DNA from: Mycobacteriales bacterium
GTDB taxonomy: Bacteria; Actinomycetota; Actinomycetes; Mycobacteriales; SCTD01
Direction: 5' to 3'
Assembly: GCA_030697205.1 (NCBI GenBank)
Contig: JAUYQP010000013.1
Span: 223,258-287,257 of the forward strand
DNA: 64,000 nt
The notes below the pieces were generated by a model. It saw nothing but the letters and a program-made list of their open reading frames with translations, was not told the origin of the DNA and did no database searches. The first letter of the stretch is position 1. Every line of letters begins with the position of its first letter. This document shows positions 7,809-21,231 of this stretch, piece after piece. The position numbers were made by a program, and so were the translations under genes.

Positions 7809-9578
7809 ATGAGTGACATGCCCGCCTGGGAGCAGCGCTTCCGTGCCGCCCGCGTCTCGCTGCCGGACTGGGCGGAGGACGCACCGCACCGCTGCCTCTA
7901 CGTCGCCAACCCGACCGGCACCTTCGAGCTCTACGCGTGGGACCGGCAGACCGGCGAGCACCGCCAGGTGACCAGCCGGGAGAACGGCACGTCCGACGGC
8001 GCGCTGTCGCCGGACGGCGAGTTCGTGTGGTGGTTCGACGACACCGACGGCGACGAGCTCGGCACGTGGAAGAAGCAGCCGTTCGCCGGCGGCCCGGACG
8101 TCGACGCGACGCCGGGGGTGCCTCCGGCCTACTCCGCTGGGCTCGAGATCGGGGACGACGCCGTCGTCGTGGGCTGCTCCGACGACGACGGCGCGACCGT
8201 GCACGTGGTCAGGGACGGGGGTACGACGCAGCTGTACCGGTCAGAGCACGATGCCGACGTCGGGGCGCTCTCCCGCGACGACCGGCTGGTGGTGATCGAG
8301 CACAGCGAGCACGGCGACTCGCGGCACAAGGCGCTGCGCGCCCTCAGCGTCGACGGCGAGCTCGTCGCCGACCTGTGGGACGGCGAGGGAAAGGGCCTGT
8401 CAGCGCTGGGCTTCTCGCCGGTGCGCGGCGACGACCGGCTGCTCGTCCTGCACGAGCGGAGTGGTCGACCCGAGCCGATGGTGTGGGACCCGGTCGCCGG
8501 CACCGAGCAGCTGCTCGACCTGGCCGCGGTCCCGGGCGACCTCGTCGCGGACTGGTGGCCGGACGGGACCGCGCTGCTGCTCGTCGCCGAGGAGCGCGGC
8601 CGCTCGACCCTGCACCGGGTCGAGCTCGCGAGCGGTGAGGTCACGCCGATCGAGACCCCGGCGGGGACGGTCGGGGACGCGACGGTCCGGCCGGACGGCA
8701 CGGTCGAGCTCTCCTGGTCGAGCGCAGCGGTGCCGACCGCGATCCGCACCGCCTCCGGCGACCTCGTCCTCGAGCCGCCGGGAGCCCGCCCGCCCGGGTC
8801 GGTGCCTGTCACCGACGTCTGGGCCGACGGGCCCGGCGGCGCCGTCCACGCGCTGCTCGCGACGCCTCCCGGCGAGGGCCCGTGGCCGACGGTCTTCGTC
8901 GTGCACGGCGGCCCGACCTGGCACGACAGCGACGCCTTCTACGCCGACCGCGCGGCCTACGTCGACCTGGGCTGCGCGGTCGTCAGCGTCAACTACCGCG
9001 GCTCGACCGGCTACGGCGCGGCCTGGCGCGACGCGATCACCGGCCGGCCCGGCCTCACAGAGCTCGAGGACATCGCGGCCGTCGCGGACGCGCTCGTCGC
9101 CGACGGCACCGCCCGGGCCGACCAGCTCGTCCTCACCGGGGGCTCCTGGGGCGGCTACCTCACCCTGCTCGGCCTCGGCACGCAGCCAGAGCGCTGGTGC
9201 GCCGGCGTCGCGGCCGTCCCCGTCGCGGACTACGTCGCGGCGTACGAGGACGAGATGGAGCCGCTCAAGGCCTTCGACCGGTCGCTGTTCGGCGGCTCAC
9301 CGGAGGAGCTGCCGGAGCTCTACGCCCGCTGCTCGCCGCTGACCTACGTCGACCAGGTGCGCGTCCCGCTGCTCGTGCTCGCCGGCGCCAACGACCCGCG
9401 CTGCCCGATCCGCCAGATCGACAACTACCTCGACGCCCTGACCGCGCTCGGCACCCCGCACGAGGTCTACCGCTTCGACGCGGGCCACGGCTCGCTGGTC
9501 GTCGACGAGCGGGTCCGTCAGATGCGCGCCGAGCTCGAGTTCGTCGCCCGGGCCCTCGGCCTCGTGCTGCCGACCTGA
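7809..9578 (+). CDS. S9-family prolyl oligopeptidase-like serine peptidase
   Basis: A 589-residue cytoplasmic protein with an N-terminal beta-propeller-like region carrying TolB-type segments (SPDGEFVWWFDD) and a C-terminal alpha/beta-hydrolase domain. The nucleophile is in GGSWGGYLTLLG (Gly-x-Ser-x-Gly-Gly), the acid in LAGANDPRCPI, and the histidine in DAGHGSLV, so the triad is complete. The family cleaves short peptides or acyl-peptides. The ATG at 7809 (MSDMPAWEQ) is preferred to an upstream GTG at 7800. It stands alone, with a repeat-rich gap upstream. Confidence 0.88.
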   Translation: MSDMPAWEQRFRAARVSLPDWAEDAPHRCLYVANPTGTFELYAWDRQTGEHRQVTSRENGTSDGALSPDGEFVWWFDDTDGDELGTWKKQPFAGGPDVDATPGVPPAYSAGLEIGDDAVVVGCSDDDGATVHVVRDGGTTQLYRSEHDADVGALSRDDRLVVIEHSEHGDSRHKALRALSVDGELVADLWDGEGKGLSALGFSPVRGDDRLLVLHERSGRPEPMVWDPVAGTEQLLDLAAVPGDLVADWWPDGTALLLVAEERGRSTLHRVELASGEVTPIETPAGTVGDATVRPDGTVELSWSSAAVPTAIRTASGDLVLEPPGARPPGSVPVTDVWADGPGGAVHALLATPPGEGPWPTVFVVHGGPTWHDSDAFYADRAAYVDLGCAVVSVNYRGSTGYGAAWRDAITGRPGLTELEDIAAVADALVADGTARADQLVLTGGSWGGYLTLLGLGTQPERWCAGVAAVPVADYVAAYEDEMEPLKAFDRSLFGGSPEELPELYARCSPLTYVDQVRVPLLVLAGANDPRCPIRQIDNYLDALTALGTPHEVYRFDAGHGSLVVDERVRQMRAELEFVARALGLVLPT

Positions 9579-9644
9579 CCCCACCCCAGCAGCGCTGATC
9601 AAGGCGGCCGGCAACAGCAGGATCCGGCAGGGAACACGGCCGCG

Positions 9645-11162
9645 GTGGCGAACAGACACCTCATGCGTCGTACCTCCCTGCTGCTCGCCACCGCTGCCGT
9701 CCTGCTCACCGGCGGGTCCGCCCTCGCGCACCCCGACGTCACCCTCGCGCCGACGCTGCCGACCGACCTGACCTACGCCGCGACGGACAACGTCGAGTAC
9801 CTCGGCCGCTTCCCGGAGCACACCGGCACCGCGGGCGGCATCCTGTCGCCGGACCGCCAGCGGTTCTTCCTCACCGACCCGCGGGGCGTCTACGCCTACG
9901 ACGTGAGCAACCCCGCGTCGCCGGCCCTGACGGGGACGCTGCGGCTGTTCCAGACCACGACCGGTGCGGCGCTCGCGCAGGAGGATCCCGACACCGACGG
10001 CAAGATCCTGCTCGTCGACGCGGCCCCGACGCCGGTCGGTACCGCGGTCCTCAACGTCGTCGACGTGAGCGGTGCAGTCCCGAAGGTGCTGTCGACGCTG
10101 CCCGTCACCGACCACACCTGGAGCTGCGTCAGCGGCAAGGTCAAAGGTGGCAAGACCGGGCGCTGCGCCTTCGCCTACGGCCGCAGCGGTCACGTCGTCG
10201 ACCTGCGCGACCCGAAGAAGCCGGTGCTGCTGTCCGACACCTGGCGCACGGCCGTCGGCTACGGCAACCGCGGCAACTCGCCCTACACCCACGACGTCAC
10301 CGAGATCCGGCCCGGACTGGTGATGACCGCCGGCTCGACCAACGTGCTCATGGACACCCGCAACCCGGCCGCCCCCAAGCGGCTCCTCGCGATCGAGCAG
10401 AAGGGCCGCTTCTCCTCCCTCGGCTACCACTCCGTCGAGTGGGCCAACGGCGGCCGCGACCCGTGGCTCGTGCTCGGCACCGAGATCGCTCCCGACGGCG
10501 CGACCAACAGCGCGGGCAGCGACTGCCAGGGCGAGGAGTCGGTCATCGAGACCTGGGACGCGCGCCCCGTCGTCAAGGCGGTCGCGGCGTACGACAAGGG
10601 CGTCCCGGCAGCCAAGGCCTTCAAGGGCGTCGCGTTCAAGAAGATCGACGCGTACGACGCAGCCGGGCGCGGCGTCTTCCTCACCGGCGGGGCGCCCGGT
10701 CACGTCCTCTACTGCGCGCACTGGTTCGAGCAGCGCCCCGGCTTCAAGGCCGGCGGGCTCATGGCCGTGTCGTACTACGACCGCGGCACCCGCTTCGTGA
10801 AGGTCGACGGCAAGGGCGTCATGTCCGAGCTCGGCTGGATCACCGCCGCCGAGGGCTACTCCGGCTCCGCCCAGTGGATCACCAAGGACGTCGTCTACGT
10901 CATGGACTACCGCCGCGGCCTCGAGGTGATCCGCGTCAAGGACGAGCCGGCCACCGGCACCCGCTCCTCGGTCGGCGACACCGTGCACGCGCTGTCCACC
11001 GGCATCACGCCGCTCGGCATCGGTGCGGTCGGCGGGCGCCTCGGCGGCGCGGGCGGCGGTCTCGGTGAGGTGCAGAAGGGCCTGCTCGGCCTCGCGCCCG
11101 CGCTGCTGCTCGTCGTGGCGATCGGCACCCGCCGCCGCGCCCGCACCCTCGCCCTGGCCTGA
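9645..11162 (+). CDS. Secreted LVIVD-type beta-propeller protein with C-terminal membrane anchor
   Basis: The 505 residues start with an export signal (MRRTSLLLATAAVLLTGGSALAH if the internal ATG at 9663 is used). A repeat-containing propeller body follows, with phrases such as VYAYDVSNPASPALTGTLRL, VVDLRDPKKPVLLSDTW and LMDTRNPAAPKRLLAIEQ, typical of LVIVD repeat proteins. The end has a hydrophobic segment (GLLGLAPALLLVVAIGT) followed by RRRARTLALA, a membrane anchor with positive charges inside. No catalytic motif is recognised; it is probably a surface-bound propeller. The GTG at 9645 is the longest start. Confidence 0.75.
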   Translation: MANRHLMRRTSLLLATAAVLLTGGSALAHPDVTLAPTLPTDLTYAATDNVEYLGRFPEHTGTAGGILSPDRQRFFLTDPRGVYAYDVSNPASPALTGTLRLFQTTTGAALAQEDPDTDGKILLVDAAPTPVGTAVLNVVDVSGAVPKVLSTLPVTDHTWSCVSGKVKGGKTGRCAFAYGRSGHVVDLRDPKKPVLLSDTWRTAVGYGNRGNSPYTHDVTEIRPGLVMTAGSTNVLMDTRNPAAPKRLLAIEQKGRFSSLGYHSVEWANGGRDPWLVLGTEIAPDGATNSAGSDCQGEESVIETWDARPVVKAVAAYDKGVPAAKAFKGVAFKKIDAYDAAGRGVFLTGGAPGHVLYCAHWFEQRPGFKAGGLMAVSYYDRGTRFVKVDGKGVMSELGWITAAEGYSGSAQWITKDVVYVMDYRRGLEVIRVKDEPATGTRSSVGDTVHALSTGITPLGIGAVGGRLGGAGGGLGEVQKGLLGLAPALLLVVAIGTRRRARTLALA

Positions 11163-11175
11163 CCACCCGGCGCCC

Positions 11176-11205
11176 GCCCCGCCCCGCCCCGCCCCGCCCC
11201 GCCCC
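11176..11205. repeat. Simple repeat (GCCCC)x6
   Basis: Six perfect tandem copies of the pentamer GCCCC directly after the propeller gene stop. A likely slippage-prone tract; no function is apparent. Confidence 0.9.
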
Positions 11206-11214
11206 GCCGCACGC

Positions 11215-11275
11215 GGATTGGGTGGCTTTCGTCGGCGCGCCGCGCGGCGACACGCCGAGGAACCCCACCCAATCC
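11215..11275. repeat. Long-loop inverted repeat between convergent genes
   Basis: GGATTGGGTGG at 11215-11225 is exactly inverted at 11265-11275. Inner complementary segments (TCGGCG and CGCCGA) allow a longer imperfect hairpin. It lies between convergent genes, so it may act as a two-way terminator, but the loop is long and no T-run follows. Confidence 0.75.
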
Positions 11276-11328
11276 CGCCGGGGGACGGCAGTGACCGCGG
11301 GTGCGGGCTGGCGGCAGCGGGCGGGGCG

Positions 11329-11915
11329 CTAGGGCGTGGGGGTGGGGCTCGGGTCGGGCTGGCGTCCGAGGCCGGCACCCGCACCGGCGGTCGGGATGAT
11401 GCCGCCGTCGTCGTCCTCCGTGGGCTCGGCGGCGGCGGACGCCGACGCGGCGGAGGCGGAGGCCGCCGCGGCGGACCGGGAGGCCTCTGCAGATGCGGCA
11501 GCGGCGGCCGAGGCCGAGGCGGCAGCAGCTGCCGAGGCAGAGGCCGCAGCAGCGGAGCGGGACGCCTCGGCCTTCGCGGCGGCCGACGCGGACGCCGCCG
11601 CGGAGGCCGACGCCAGCGCCTCCTGCACGTCGCGGTCGATGAGGTCGGCGTCGTCGAAGGCAGCCTTGGCGAAGTCGCGCAGCCGGGTCACCTGGCTGGA
11701 CGGGATCTTCCCGGAGCGGCCCAGCGCCTCGACCTCCGCGACGAAGGCCTCGAGCGCGCTGCGCAGCCCGTCGGGGTCGCCCTCGTTGGCCTCGGCGAGC
11801 ACCGTGTTGAGGGCGCTGTTGAGCCGGGCCTGCGGCGAGGGCGTGCTGCAGCCGGCGAGCAGCGCGGTGGCCACGACGACGTAGGCGACCGGCAGGGCGG
11901 CGAGCCGGACCCGCC

Positions 11916-11919
<4 letters not shown>
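11329..11919 (-). CDS. Lipoprotein with alanine/serine-rich low-complexity region
   Basis: About 196 residues starting MRRVRLAALPVAYVVVATALL and reaching the lipobox LLAGC. A mature domain of about 90 residues (RLNSALNTVLAEANEGDPDGLRSALEAFV...) follows, predicted helical. Next comes a long Ala/Ser tract with SASAAAAASA-like repeats, probably helical or coiled coil, and a Pro/Thr tail. The GTG start overlaps the kinase stop (GTGA), so the two are translationally coupled; the lipoprotein may be a partner or substrate of the kinase, which is an inference. The fold is not recognised. Confidence 0.8.
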
Positions 11920-15812
<3,893 letters not shown>

Positions 15813-15814
15813 CG

Positions 15815-16333
15815 CTAGCGGCCGGTGCCGCCGTAGACGGTGGCGGGCTCGTCGTCGGAGCCGAGGTCGAAGGCGGCGTGCACCGCCGTGACGGCGTTCT
15901 TCACGTCGGTGTCGCGGCAGACGACCGAGATCCGGATCTCCGAGGTGGAGATGGCCTCCGCGTTGACGCCGGCCTCGGCGAGCGCCTCGAAGAAGGTCGC
16001 CGACACGCCGGGGTGCGAGCGCATGCCGGCGCCGACGAGCGACACCTTGCCGATGTGCTCGTCGGACAGCAGCGACTCGAAGCCGACCCGGGCCTGCAGC
16101 TTCGACAGCGCGGTGACCGCCGTCGTGAGGTCGGACTTCGGCAGCGTGAACGAGATGTCGGTGCGGTCGGTCGCACCCGAGACGTTCTGCACGATCATGT
16201 CGATGTTCACCTCGGCGTCGGCCAGCGCGCGGAAGATCGCGGCCGCCTCACCGGGCTTGTCGGGGACGCCGACGACGGTGACCCGCGCCTCGGAGAGGTC
16301 GTGCGCGACCCCGCTGATGATGGCCTGCTCCAC
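15815..16333 (-). other. Probable internal translation start giving the aspartokinase beta (regulatory) subunit
   Basis: Inside lysC, a GTG at 16333-16331 ([12 protein letters not shown]) is preceded at 5 nt by AGGAGAGG (16346-16339), a strong ribosome-binding site inside a coding region. Translation from here gives 172 residues covering the two ACT domains. Corynebacterium glutamicum makes its beta subunit from a comparable internal start of nearly the same size. Confidence 0.65.
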
Positions 16334-17071
16334 GGGAGCCTCTCCTGTGATCAAGGTGCCGGGCTTCTGGCTGAATGACGACCGGACGACGAGCGGGACG
16401 TGGTAGCGGCGGGCGTACTCGACGCAGCGCAGGTGGAGGATCTTCGCGCCGCAGGCGGCCAGCTCGAGCATCTCCTCGTAGGAGACGGTCAGGAGCTGGC
16501 GGGCGCTCGGCACGATGCGGGGGTCCGCGGAGTAGACACCGTCGACGTCGGTGTAGATCTCGCAGACCTCGGCCCCGAGCGCGGCGGCCAGCGCGACCGC
16601 GGTCGTGTCGGAGCCGCCGCGGCCCAGGGTGGTGATGTCCTTGGTGTCCTGGCTGACGCCCTGGAAGCCGGCGACGATCGCGATGTGGCCCTTCTCCAGG
16701 GCTTCGGTGATGCGCCCCGGCGTCACGTCGATGATGCGCGCCTTGCCATGCACGCTGTCGGTGATGACGCCGGCCTGCGAGCCGGTGAAGGACCGTGCCG
16801 ACGCGCCGAGGTTGGCGATCGCCATCGCGAGCAGCGCCATCGAGATCCGCTCGCCGGCGGTCAGCAGCATGTCGAGCTCGCGGCCCGGCGGCAGCGGGCT
16901 GACCTGCTGCGCGAGGTCGAGCAGCTCGTCGGTCGTGTCGCCCATCGCCGACACCACGACGCAGACGTCGTGGCCGGCCTTGCGGGTGGCGACGATCCGC
17001 TCGGCGACCCGCTTGATCCGCTCGGCGTCGGACACGCTGGAGCCGCCGTACTTCTGCACGACGAGTCCCAT
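15815..17071 (-). CDS. lysC: Aspartokinase (alpha/beta type)
   Basis: A 418-residue amino-acid kinase phosphorylating aspartate, the first step of the aspartate pathway. It shows KYGGSSV at the N-terminus, [13 protein letters not shown], the [13 protein letters not shown] substrate loop, [16 protein letters not shown], and two C-terminal ACT domains (from about residue 265) for feedback control. The length is that of the actinobacterial enzyme in which a separate beta subunit is made from an internal start. Divergent from the ABC ATPase gene with a gap of about 33 bp. Confidence 0.96.
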   Translation of the reverse strand: MGLVVQKYGGSSVSDAERIKRVAERIVATRKAGHDVCVVVSAMGDTTDELLDLAQQVSPLPPGRELDMLLTAGERISMALLAMAIANLGASARSFTGSQAGVITDSVHGKARIIDVTPGRITEALEKGHIAIVAGFQGVSQDTKDITTLGRGGSDTTAVALAAALGAEVCEIYTDVDGVYSADPRIVPSARQLLTVSYEEMLELAACGAKILHLRCVEYARRYHVPLVVRSSFSQKPGTLITGEAPVEQAIISGVAHDLSEARVTVVGVPDKPGEAAAIFRALADAEVNIDMIVQNVSGATDRTDISFTLPKSDLTTAVTALSKLQARVGFESLLSDEHIGKVSLVGAGMRSHPGVSATFFEALAEAGVNAEAISTSEIRISVVCRDTDVKNAVTAVHAAFDLGSDDEPATVYGGTGR

Positions 17072-17104
17072 GGCACCACTCTAACGAGGCCGCGCTGACG
17101 TAGC

Positions 17105-18069
<965 letters not shown>

Positions 18070-18073
<4 letters not shown>

Positions 18074-19185
18074 CCGCGTCCGGCATCGCGACCGTCGCCC
18101 GGCAGGAGTTCCGGCTGCGCATCCGCGCCGGTAGGTGGCGCTGGCTTCTGGGCATCTGGTTCGCGATCCTCGCGGCCTTCACGCTGCTGCTCCGCGGCGC
18201 CCTGTCGCGCGGGTTCACCAACGAGGACATCGACTCCAAGGGCACAGTCGTCTACGGCGGACTGATGCTGTTCGTCCTCGGACTGGCGCTTCTCGTCGTA
18301 CCCGCCCTGGCCGCCCAGTCGGTCAACGGCGACCGCGAGCGAGGCACCCTCGCGACCCTGCAGGTGACGCGGCTGTCCGCCGCCGAGATCACCTTCGGCA
18401 AGTTCGCCGCGGCCTGGGTCACCGCGCTGGTGTTCCTCGGGCTGACGCTGCCGCTCGTCGTCTTCGCGATGACCCAGAAGGGCGTGCCGATCGGACGCGT
18501 GGTCGTCGTGACGCTCGTCATCGCGGTGCTGCTCGGCACGGTCTGCGCGATCTCGCTCGCCCTGTCGGCGCTGCTGTCCCGCACGACTACCAGCGGCGTG
18601 CTCGCCTACCTCTCGGTCTTCGCTCTGGCGATCGGCACCCTCATCGTCTTCGGCCTCGTCACGGCGGTGACGACCGAGGAGTACACCGACAGCTACGAGA
18701 ACAGCTGCCCGACGGCGGCCGAATTGCCGCCCGACATGTCCGCCGCGGAGCGCGAGCAGATCCTCAGCAGCTGCGTCGCCGGGAGGCAGACCTTCACCGC
18801 CACCCGCGCCCGCACCGACCGGACGTGGTGGCTGCTCGCGCCCAACCCGTTCGTCATCCTGGCCGACGCCGCACCTGCGCTGCCGGAGGAGACCGAGGCG
18901 CAGCGCCGCGCACGGGAGGCCCGCGAGGCCCGCGGCGAGTTCCGCACCAACGCCCGTGACCTCGACCCGCTCGGCCAGATCGGCTCGGCGGTCCGCGACC
19001 TGCGCGAGGCCCCGGCCGACACCCGTGCGGGCGCGATGCCGATGTCCCTGCCCGAGGAGCGCAAGGCGGTGTGGCCCTGGGGCCTCGCGGCCAACGTCGT
19101 CCTCGCCGCCGGCGCCCTGTGGCTCACCACCCGCCGCCTGCACACCCCGTCACGCACCCTCCCCCGCGGCCAGCGCGTCGCCTGA
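18070..19185 (+). CDS. ABC-2 type transporter permease
   Basis: A 371-residue membrane protein beginning MTASGIATVARQEFRLRIRAG. The first helix (LLGIWFAILAAFTLLL) and five more hydrophobic segments are visible, including FVLGLALLVVPALAAQSVNG, ALVFLGLTLPLVVFAM and VVVTLVIAVLLGTVCAISLAL. A large hydrophilic segment (about residues 205-330) lies before the last helix. The NGDRERGTLATLQVT phrase is typical of ABC-2 permeases. Translationally coupled to its ATPase. Confidence 0.85.
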
Positions 19186-19217
19186 CCCCCGCCCCCCGTG
19201 CCCCCGCCCCCAGGCCC

Positions 19218-19267
19218 TTGCGTCATAACGCCCACGCGGCGACACCTCCTGTGTCCCTATGACGCAA
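19218..19267. repeat. Long-loop inverted repeat between convergent genes
   Basis: TTGCGTCATA (19218-19227) is exactly inverted at 19258-19267 around a 30-bp centre containing CGCGGCGACAC, a word also found in the centre of the inverted repeat at 11215. It lies between the convergent ABC permease and GNAT genes. Confidence 0.75.
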
Positions 19268-19275
19268 CGGCGGGG

Positions 19276-20142
19276 TCAGCCGAAGGCGCCACTCGGGAGG
19301 TAGGCCGTCATCGGGCCGGGCCGGCCCCGCAGGCAGATCGAGGCCCCGCCGTGCAGCCCGAGCCGCAGGTCCAGGCAGGCGTCGATCGCCCACTGCTGGT
19401 CGGCGGACAGCCAGTCGACCTCGACCTCGTCGCCGGCCTCCGCGACCGACGCGATCAGCACCTGCCGGGCGGCGTCGGTCGTCGTGCCGCCGACCCAGAC
19501 AGGACCACCATGGCGTACGACGGCAAACCCCCGTCCTGCCGCGTCGTCGACGACGAGCAACTGCCAGCCGTTGCCCTGCAGCACGTCGAGGTCGGTGCCG
19601 GAGCGGGCGCCCCGCTGCGCGACGAGCACGTCCTCGACGAGGTCGCGGTCGTCGTCGAAGGACCCGACCCGCACCCCCGGCGTCGCCGGCAGCAGCGCCC
19701 GGTCGACGGGGCCCCTGCCGACGTAGGCGGGCACCAGGTCGAAGCCGGCGCGGCGGTAGCGGCGCAGCGCCGCCGGGTCGACGGTCGAGGTGATCCAGGA
19801 CCGGTCGGTCGCCGTCGTCAGCGACCTGTCGAGCAGCTGCCGGCCGAGGCCGGTGCCCTGCTGCGACGGCTCCACCATGAGCAGCGAGAGGAACCACGTG
19901 CCGTCCCGGACGAGCGCGAGCGCGCACGCCACGACCCGATCGTCGTCGACCGCGACCCACGACGAGTCGGGATCGGTCGCCTGAAGGTGACCGATCCGGC
20001 GGCGGGCGTTGGCGACCGCGTGCTCGGTCACCTCCGCGACCGGCTCGCCGATGCGCCGGTCGAGGTCCTGCAGGGCCGCGACGGTGACGAGCCGCGCGCC
20101 CTCCACGTCGTCGGCGGTCATGGGTCGGATCACGCCGGCCAC
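19276..20142 (-). CDS. GNAT-family N-acetyltransferase (two-domain)
   Basis: A 288-residue protein. The N-terminal half starts IRPMTADDVEGARLVTVAAL and has the acetyl-CoA binding motif QQGTGLGRQLLDRSL. The C-terminal half resembles a second, degenerate GNAT domain ending in GPMTAYLPSGAFG. GTG at 20142 or ATG at 20121 may start it. GNAT enzymes acetylate small amines, peptides or proteins; the substrate is not predictable. Directly downstream of recR on the same strand. Confidence 0.8.
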   Translation of the reverse strand: MAGVIRPMTADDVEGARLVTVAALQDLDRRIGEPVAEVTEHAVANARRRIGHLQATDPDSSWVAVDDDRVVACALALVRDGTWFLSLLMVEPSQQGTGLGRQLLDRSLTTATDRSWITSTVDPAALRRYRRAGFDLVPAYVGRGPVDRALLPATPGVRVGSFDDDRDLVEDVLVAQRGARSGTDLDVLQGNGWQLLVVDDAAGRGFAVVRHGGPVWVGGTTTDAARQVLIASVAEAGDEVEVDWLSADQQWAIDACLDLRLGLHGGASICLRGRPGPMTAYLPSGAFG

Positions 20143-20166
20143 CCTGCCGCATTCGCGTGCGGTGTG

Positions 20167-20766
20167 TCACACGTCGAGGCGACGGCGCCCTTCGAAGGCG
20201 CGTCCGAGGGTGACCTCGTCGGCGTACTCCAGATCTCCTCCGACGGGCAGTCCGCTCGCGAGCCGGGTGACCGCGAGGCCCATCGGCTTGACCAGGCGCG
20301 CGAGGTAGGTCGCGGTCGCCTCGCCCTCGAGGTTGGGGTCGGTCGCGAGGATGAGCTCGGTGACGCTGCCGTCCTGCAGCCGCACCATCAGCTCGCGCAC
20401 CCGCAGGTCGTCGGGGCCGATGCCGTCGATCGGCGAGATGGCGCCACCGAGCACGTGGTAGCGGCCGCGGAACTCGCGGGTCTTCTCGATCGCGACGACG
20501 TCCTTGCTCTCCTCGACCACGCAGATGACGGTGAGGTCGCGGCGCGGGTCGCGACAGATGCGGCACTCGTCCTGCTCGGTGACGTTGCCGCAGACCTTGC
20601 AGAAGCGGACCTTCTCCTTGACCTCGACCAGCGCGGTCACCAGCCGCTTGACGTCGACGGGGTCGGCCGACAGCAGGTGGAAGGCGATCCGCTGGGCGCT
20701 CTTCGGGCCGACGCCGGGCAGGCGGCCGAGCTCGTCGATGAGGTCCTGGACCGCGCCTTCGTACAC
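20167..20766 (-). CDS. recR: Recombination mediator protein RecR
   Basis: A 199-residue protein with the N-terminal helix-hairpin-helix region [18 protein letters not shown], a four-cysteine zinc module (CKVC...CRIC, about residues 57-72) and a Toprim domain starting [10 protein letters not shown] with [10 protein letters not shown]. It loads RecA with RecF/RecO at gaps. The GTG start directly abuts the TAG stop of the upstream ybaB gene, as in the common dnaX-ybaB-recR order. Confidence 0.96.
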   Translation of the reverse strand: MYEGAVQDLIDELGRLPGVGPKSAQRIAFHLLSADPVDVKRLVTALVEVKEKVRFCKVCGNVTEQDECRICRDPRRDLTVICVVEESKDVVAIEKTREFRGRYHVLGGAISPIDGIGPDDLRVRELMVRLQDGSVTELILATDPNLEGEATATYLARLVKPMGLAVTRLASGLPVGGDLEYADEVTLGRAFEGRRRLDV

Positions 20767-21099
20767 CTACATCCCGGGCAGCCCGAGGCCGCCCATCCCG
20801 CCGGTGACCGGCCCCATCTTCTCGGCGGCCAGCGCCTGCGCGGCGGCCGAGGCGTCACGGATCGCGGCGAGCACGAGGTCCTCGAGCGACTCGACGTCGT
20901 CGGGGTCGACGGCCTTCGGGTCGATGCTGATGCCGGTGACCTCGCCGGCGCCGGTGATGCGCGCGGTGACGAGACCGCCGCCCGACGTGCCCGTGACCTC
21001 GGTCGCCGCGAGCTCCTCCTGGGCGGCCGCGAGCTGCGCCTGCATCTTCTGCGCCTGCTTCATCAGCGCCTGCATGTTGGGCTGGCCACCGGGCTTCAT
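20767..21099 (-). CDS. YbaB/EbfC nucleoid-associated protein
   Basis: A 110-residue protein with the family's N-terminal coiled coil ([20 protein letters not shown]) and a central beta-rich DNA-binding part ([19 protein letters not shown]), ending Gly/Met-rich ([15 protein letters not shown]). YbaB dimers bind DNA and are usually encoded between dnaX and recR, as here. ATG start at 21099. Confidence 0.94.
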   Translation of the reverse strand: MKPGGQPNMQALMKQAQKMQAQLAAAQEELAATEVTGTSGGGLVTARITGAGEVTGISIDPKAVDPDDVESLEDLVLAAIRDASAAAQALAAEKMGPVTGGMGGLGLPGM

Positions 21100-21164
21100 G
21101 CGTCGTCCTCGTCGTCGTCGTGCACCGTCGTCGCAGAGCCTAGGCCGTGGAGCCGGTCCGTCGC

Positions 21165-21210
21165 GTCTCGGTCGATCGGGGTCACCAGGGCGACCACCCT
21201 GACCCGAGAC
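21165..21210. repeat. 46-bp palindromic repeat, copy 2 (inverted orientation)
   Basis: It starts GTCTCGGTCGATC and ends GACCCGAGAC. Read on the minus strand it matches most of the 48304-48488 units, including a shared centre GTGACCCCGATCGACCGAGA. It lies in the gap between dnaX and ybaB. Confidence 0.85.
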
Positions 21211-21231
21211 AGCGCGCGAGTCAGTTGGGGC

